Source: an uncultured Bacilli bacterium (GTDB lineage: Bacteria > Bacillota_I > Bacilli_A > RF39 > UBA660). From it: a DNA stretch of 17,140 nucleotides. A program made the position numbers and the translations under genes. Below are positions 14,442-17,140 of the stretch, in pieces. The notes beneath the pieces are model-generated. The model was not told where the DNA came from and searched no databases. It saw only the letters and a program-made list of their open reading frames with translations. The stretch spans positions 1-17,140 of the forward strand of contig CAJTLA010000030.1 of assembly GCA_910576985.1 (NCBI GenBank), in the 5' to 3' direction. The stretch's first letter is position 1; each line of letters begins with the position of its first letter.

Positions 14442-17140
14442 ATGAGTACTCCAGGAATAGGAGATCCATACTGGTATGAATGGTATGTTGGTGTTAAAAA
14501 TATAGTAAATATGTTAAACCCAGAAAATAAAATTGAATATGTTATTTTCCAAAGTTCAACACATGATACTATTGATGATGTTATTGTTGGGAAAAATGAT
14601 GGATTTGAATTATGCTATCAGGTAAAACATACTAGAATTGGTGAAAATGTTACTTTTTCAAATTTAATTTATAAAAAAGATAAAAAAAGCTTATCTTTAT
14701 TAGCAGCAATTGCCAAAGGATGGGAAAAATATTCATCAAGCAAAGCTAGACCTATTTTATATACTAATAAAAAAGCGGGCTTTAAAAGTGTTAAACGAAT
14801 ATCTAATATAACTAAAAATTCATACATTACAGTACCATTAGAAGAATTCTTAAGTAAAATTGATGAAAAGTTAAAAACAATCAAAAGTATGGATAGTATA
14901 AAGTTTGAAGATATTAATATGCAAGAACAATGGATAGAGTTTTTAGCAGAAATACCTATCGATAATAAATTTGAATTTTTAAATTTGTTTGAAATCAAGT
15001 TAGAACAAAAATCTCTTGATGAGATGGAAAAAGATATAATTAAAAGTATAAGTAAGTCATTTAAATGTGATAATATTATTTCTAATAAAGTATTTAAATT
15101 ATTAATTGCTGAATTAAGAAATTGGACAACTACTAGAAGAAAGAATGAAAAAATTAGAAGAGAAGATATTTTAGAAATAATATGTGATGTAAATATTGAA
15201 AAATCCAAAGATATTTTACCACCCATGCCGTTTTTTGAGACTAGGAAGCAATTTTGTAAAGAATTATATAATGAATTAAATACTACATCAAAAAAAGTGA
15301 TTTTTTTAAGTGGTAATCCAGGAAGTGGTAAAACTAGTGCAGTCAGTTATATTAATTATTATTATAAAGAATCTATTGTCGCTAGATTTTATGCTTTTAA
15401 ACCTATCTCACTAAATGATAAGGTATATAATGCCGACTCTGGAATTACAGATCCTAGAAATTTTTGGATTTCTTTATTAAATCAGATAAGAGATAAATTT
15501 AGAGGTAAATTATCTAAATTTGATATTCCTATTATAAGCGAATTATGTAGTACAGAAGTGTTAAGAAATGAAGTTATTAGATTATCTGAAATACTTTATA
15601 AAGAAACTAATAAAAAGAGTATTATATGTATTGACGGGATTGATCATGCTGCTAGAGCAGAATGTGAAACAACTTTTTTAGAACAATTATATAATCCAGA
15701 TGAAATACCAGAGGGTGTCATATTTTTAATAGTTGGCCAACCTAAAAACTTGTATTCTAAATATCCTTCCTGGATAAAAAATGTAAATAGTCAGGTTCAT
15801 GAGATAAATATCCCTAATTTGATTACATCAGATATAATTAATCTTATTGAAGAGAAAAATATATGCTGGATAAAAAAACTTAGTAGTTATAATGCACTTG
15901 CTCAAATGTTGTATGAAAAAACAGGTGGAAATAATTTATCTGTAATTTACGCATTAAAAGAAGCAGAGAAATGTCTAAATTTAGAAGAATTCATTAAAGT
16001 ATTAGAAGAAAAAAATATTAGTAATGATATTGAAGAATATTACGAAATGATATGGAGACATGCTGAAAATGAATTAAATAAAAAGATAAAAGGTGGATTT
16101 ATTATTGATAGAATTGCTTGTGCAATAGTATTATCAAATGGACCTATAAACTGTAAAGTGATGAATAATGCATTAAAAATATCTAATTTCGATTTAGATG
16201 ATTGGAATGCTGCGTTAGAATCACTGTATCCTCTTATGGTAAAAAAAGAAGATAATGTATATGTTATTTTGCATAACGATTTAAGGGTATTTTTATCTAA
16301 AATAATAAAGAATAATAATACCATATATATTTCTGTCTCAAAAAAGATTGCCAGCTATTATTTAAATACAGAGGATGAAAGTTACAATAGAGCTCATAAT
16401 ATGATTTCTTTACTACAAATTGCTAATGAAACTCCTTTGATTAGTGAAATTTTTAATACAAAATTTGTCATAGAATGTTTAGCAGAAAAGGTAGCAATTG
16501 ATGAGATAAGAAAGTATAGTATTTTAGCTTTAAGAGAAGGAACAAAGATAAAAAAAATAAATTTACTTTATTCGATTAGTGAAGGAATTAGTACTTTAAA
16601 TCAGCATATAAAATATTATGAATATTATGATTTAAAATACGAACCTATATATATAATAAACAATTTGGAAAAAACCAATATACTAGAATTAGAAAATAAG
16701 GAATTATCTAAAGAGAACATAAATTATTTTTATGAGGCATTAATGTTTGCTAATAGAATTTTTGACTTTGAACCTAAAAGAGCTGAGAATATTTTGAATT
16801 TATGGTTTGCAAAAATAAATCCTAAAACTTTTTCTGAAACATTAATAAATTCTGATAGTATTTATAATACAGAGTTTTATAAAAAAGTTATTAAACTATG
16901 GGCAAAATTATCTTACAAATTGAAAAAATCAAATTATATAAATATATTAGATAGCAATAAAAATGATGATATAACAAATAAGATTTTGTCTTTATGTATG
17001 TTATATAATGAGACATATATGGAAGATATGTTGATATCTAAAGAATATGATGAGTGGATTAAAGTTTTTAAATGCGGGATATCAATTTCTTTTTTTCAAG
17101 GCGAAGTAATAAAATGTATAAAAAACGAAGATATAGATTG
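14442..17140 (+). CDS. Putative anti-phage STAND NTPase with N-terminal Cap4-like nuclease domain (3' end outside window)
   Basis: The frame is open for 899 codons from ATG 14442, behind a strong GGAGGTG (14431-14437), to the window edge without a stop. The N-terminal 130 residues look like a PD-(D/E)XK nuclease of the Cap4/DUF4297 type: GDPYWYEW (7-14), VIFQSSTHDTIDDV (34-47) with D45-D46, and YQVKH (59-63) with the Q-x-K core. A P-loop NTPase follows: Walker A GNPGSGKT (291-298), Walker B IICIDGIDHAAR (394-405), a sensor region near VIFLIVGQPK, and TGGNNLSVIYALKEA (494-508), typical of STAND winged helices. The rest to residue 899 is helical and may be the sensor. Nuclease-STAND proteins act as phage sensors that cleave DNA once triggered (Avs-like), but the exact family is not assigned. 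It lies 64 bases after the toxin gene and may share its transcript. Confidence 0.8.
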   Translation, partial: MSTPGIGDPYWYEWYVGVKNIVNMLNPENKIEYVIFQSSTHDTIDDVIVGKNDGFELCYQVKHTRIGENVTFSNLIYKKDKKSLSLLAAIAKGWEKYSSSKARPILYTNKKAGFKSVKRISNITKNSYITVPLEEFLSKIDEKLKTIKSMDSIKFEDINMQEQWIEFLAEIPIDNKFEFLNLFEIKLEQKSLDEMEKDIIKSISKSFKCDNIISNKVFKLLIAELRNWTTTRRKNEKIRREDILEIICDVNIEKSKDILPPMPFFETRKQFCKELYNELNTTSKKVIFLSGNPGSGKTSAVSYINYYYKESIVARFYAFKPISLNDKVYNADSGITDPRNFWISLLNQIRDKFRGKLSKFDIPIISELCSTEVLRNEVIRLSEILYKETNKKSIICIDGIDHAARAECETTFLEQLYNPDEIPEGVIFLIVGQPKNLYSKYPSWIKNVNSQVHEINIPNLITSDIINLIEEKNICWIKKLSSYNALAQMLYEKTGGNNLSVIYALKEAEKCLNLEEFIKVLEEKNISNDIEEYYEMIWRHAENELNKKIKGGFIIDRIACAIVLSNGPINCKVMNNALKISNFDLDDWNAALESLYPLMVKKEDNVYVILHNDLRVFLSKIIKNNNTIYISVSKKIASYYLNTEDESYNRAHNMISLLQIANETPLISEIFNTKFVIECLAEKVAIDEIRKYSILALREGTKIKKINLLYSISEGISTLNQHIKYYEYYDLKYEPIYIINNLEKTNILELENKELSKENINYFYEALMFANRIFDFEPKRAENILNLWFAKINPKTFSETLINSDSIYNTEFYKKVIKLWAKLSYKLKKSNYINILDSNKNDDITNKILSLCMLYNETYMEDMLISKEYDEWIKVFKCGISISFFQGEVIKCIKNEDID

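Noticed and set aside
14669..15226. A 185-codon open frame on the minus strand
   Set aside because: It lies entirely inside the nuclease-STAND gene in antisense, has no ribosome binding site or recognisable domain, and its composition is that expected from the complement of AT-rich coding DNA.
1..17140. Mycoplasma-type code with TGA as tryptophan
   Set aside because: The long genes contain no internal TGA, tryptophan is TGG, and the abiEi gene ends in TGA at the classical ATGA overlap.
1..17140. CRISPR array, tRNA or rRNA genes, insertion sequence or transposase
   Set aside because: No regularly spaced repeats, no cloverleaf or rRNA-like sequence and no transposase motifs were seen; an integrase might lie beyond the right edge.

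Overview
The window is AT-rich, gene-dense DNA from a low-GC Gram-positive-type bacterium. Clues are AGGAGG-type ribosome binding sites, TATAAT boxes close to start codons, a serine T-box riboswitch, and a Pol I with a degenerate proofreading domain as in Bacillus. TGA acts as a stop and TGG as Trp, so this is the standard bacterial code and not the mycoplasma code. A Bacilli/Erysipelotrichia-like or RF39-like gut lineage is plausible, but the sequence alone does not fix the taxon.

Positions 1-10000 look like ordinary chromosome, with all genes on the plus strand. The order is: the tail of an unidentified gene with its terminator (1-98); a compact ATPase-permease-ATPase operon of the MacB/FtsX exporter type (304-4236) with its terminator; a 277-base gap that holds a promoter and a long hairpin but no ORF (candidate small RNA); a phosphomannomutase/phosphoglucomutase (4514-5887); DNA polymerase I (6053-8641); and a cation diffusion facilitator fused to a C-terminal GNAT acetyltransferase domain (8667-9965).

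Positions 9949-12872 hold two seryl-tRNA synthetase genes in tandem. The first has a complete serine-specific T-box leader (specifier UCU, T-box GGUACCGC, terminator). Its reading frame breaks just before catalytic motif 3, and the lost C-terminus is still readable in another frame. The second is intact, has no T-box, and leans towards the codon use of the genes downstream. The window therefore shows a broken regulated serS beside an intact one without that control.

Positions 12885-17140 look like a defence cassette. A type IV AbiE toxin-antitoxin pair sits behind a perfect 17-bp inverted repeat that straddles its -10 box. A large gene follows that runs off the window: an N-terminal PD-(D/E)XK (Cap4/DUF4297-like) nuclease domain joined to a STAND-type P-loop NTPase. 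The most interesting reading of the right half, as inference, is an accessory island bordering on or brought in with the second serS. AbiEii-family toxins such as mycobacterial MenT3 are known to block tRNA-Ser acceptor ends, so the serS-abiE neighbourhood may be functional and not accidental.
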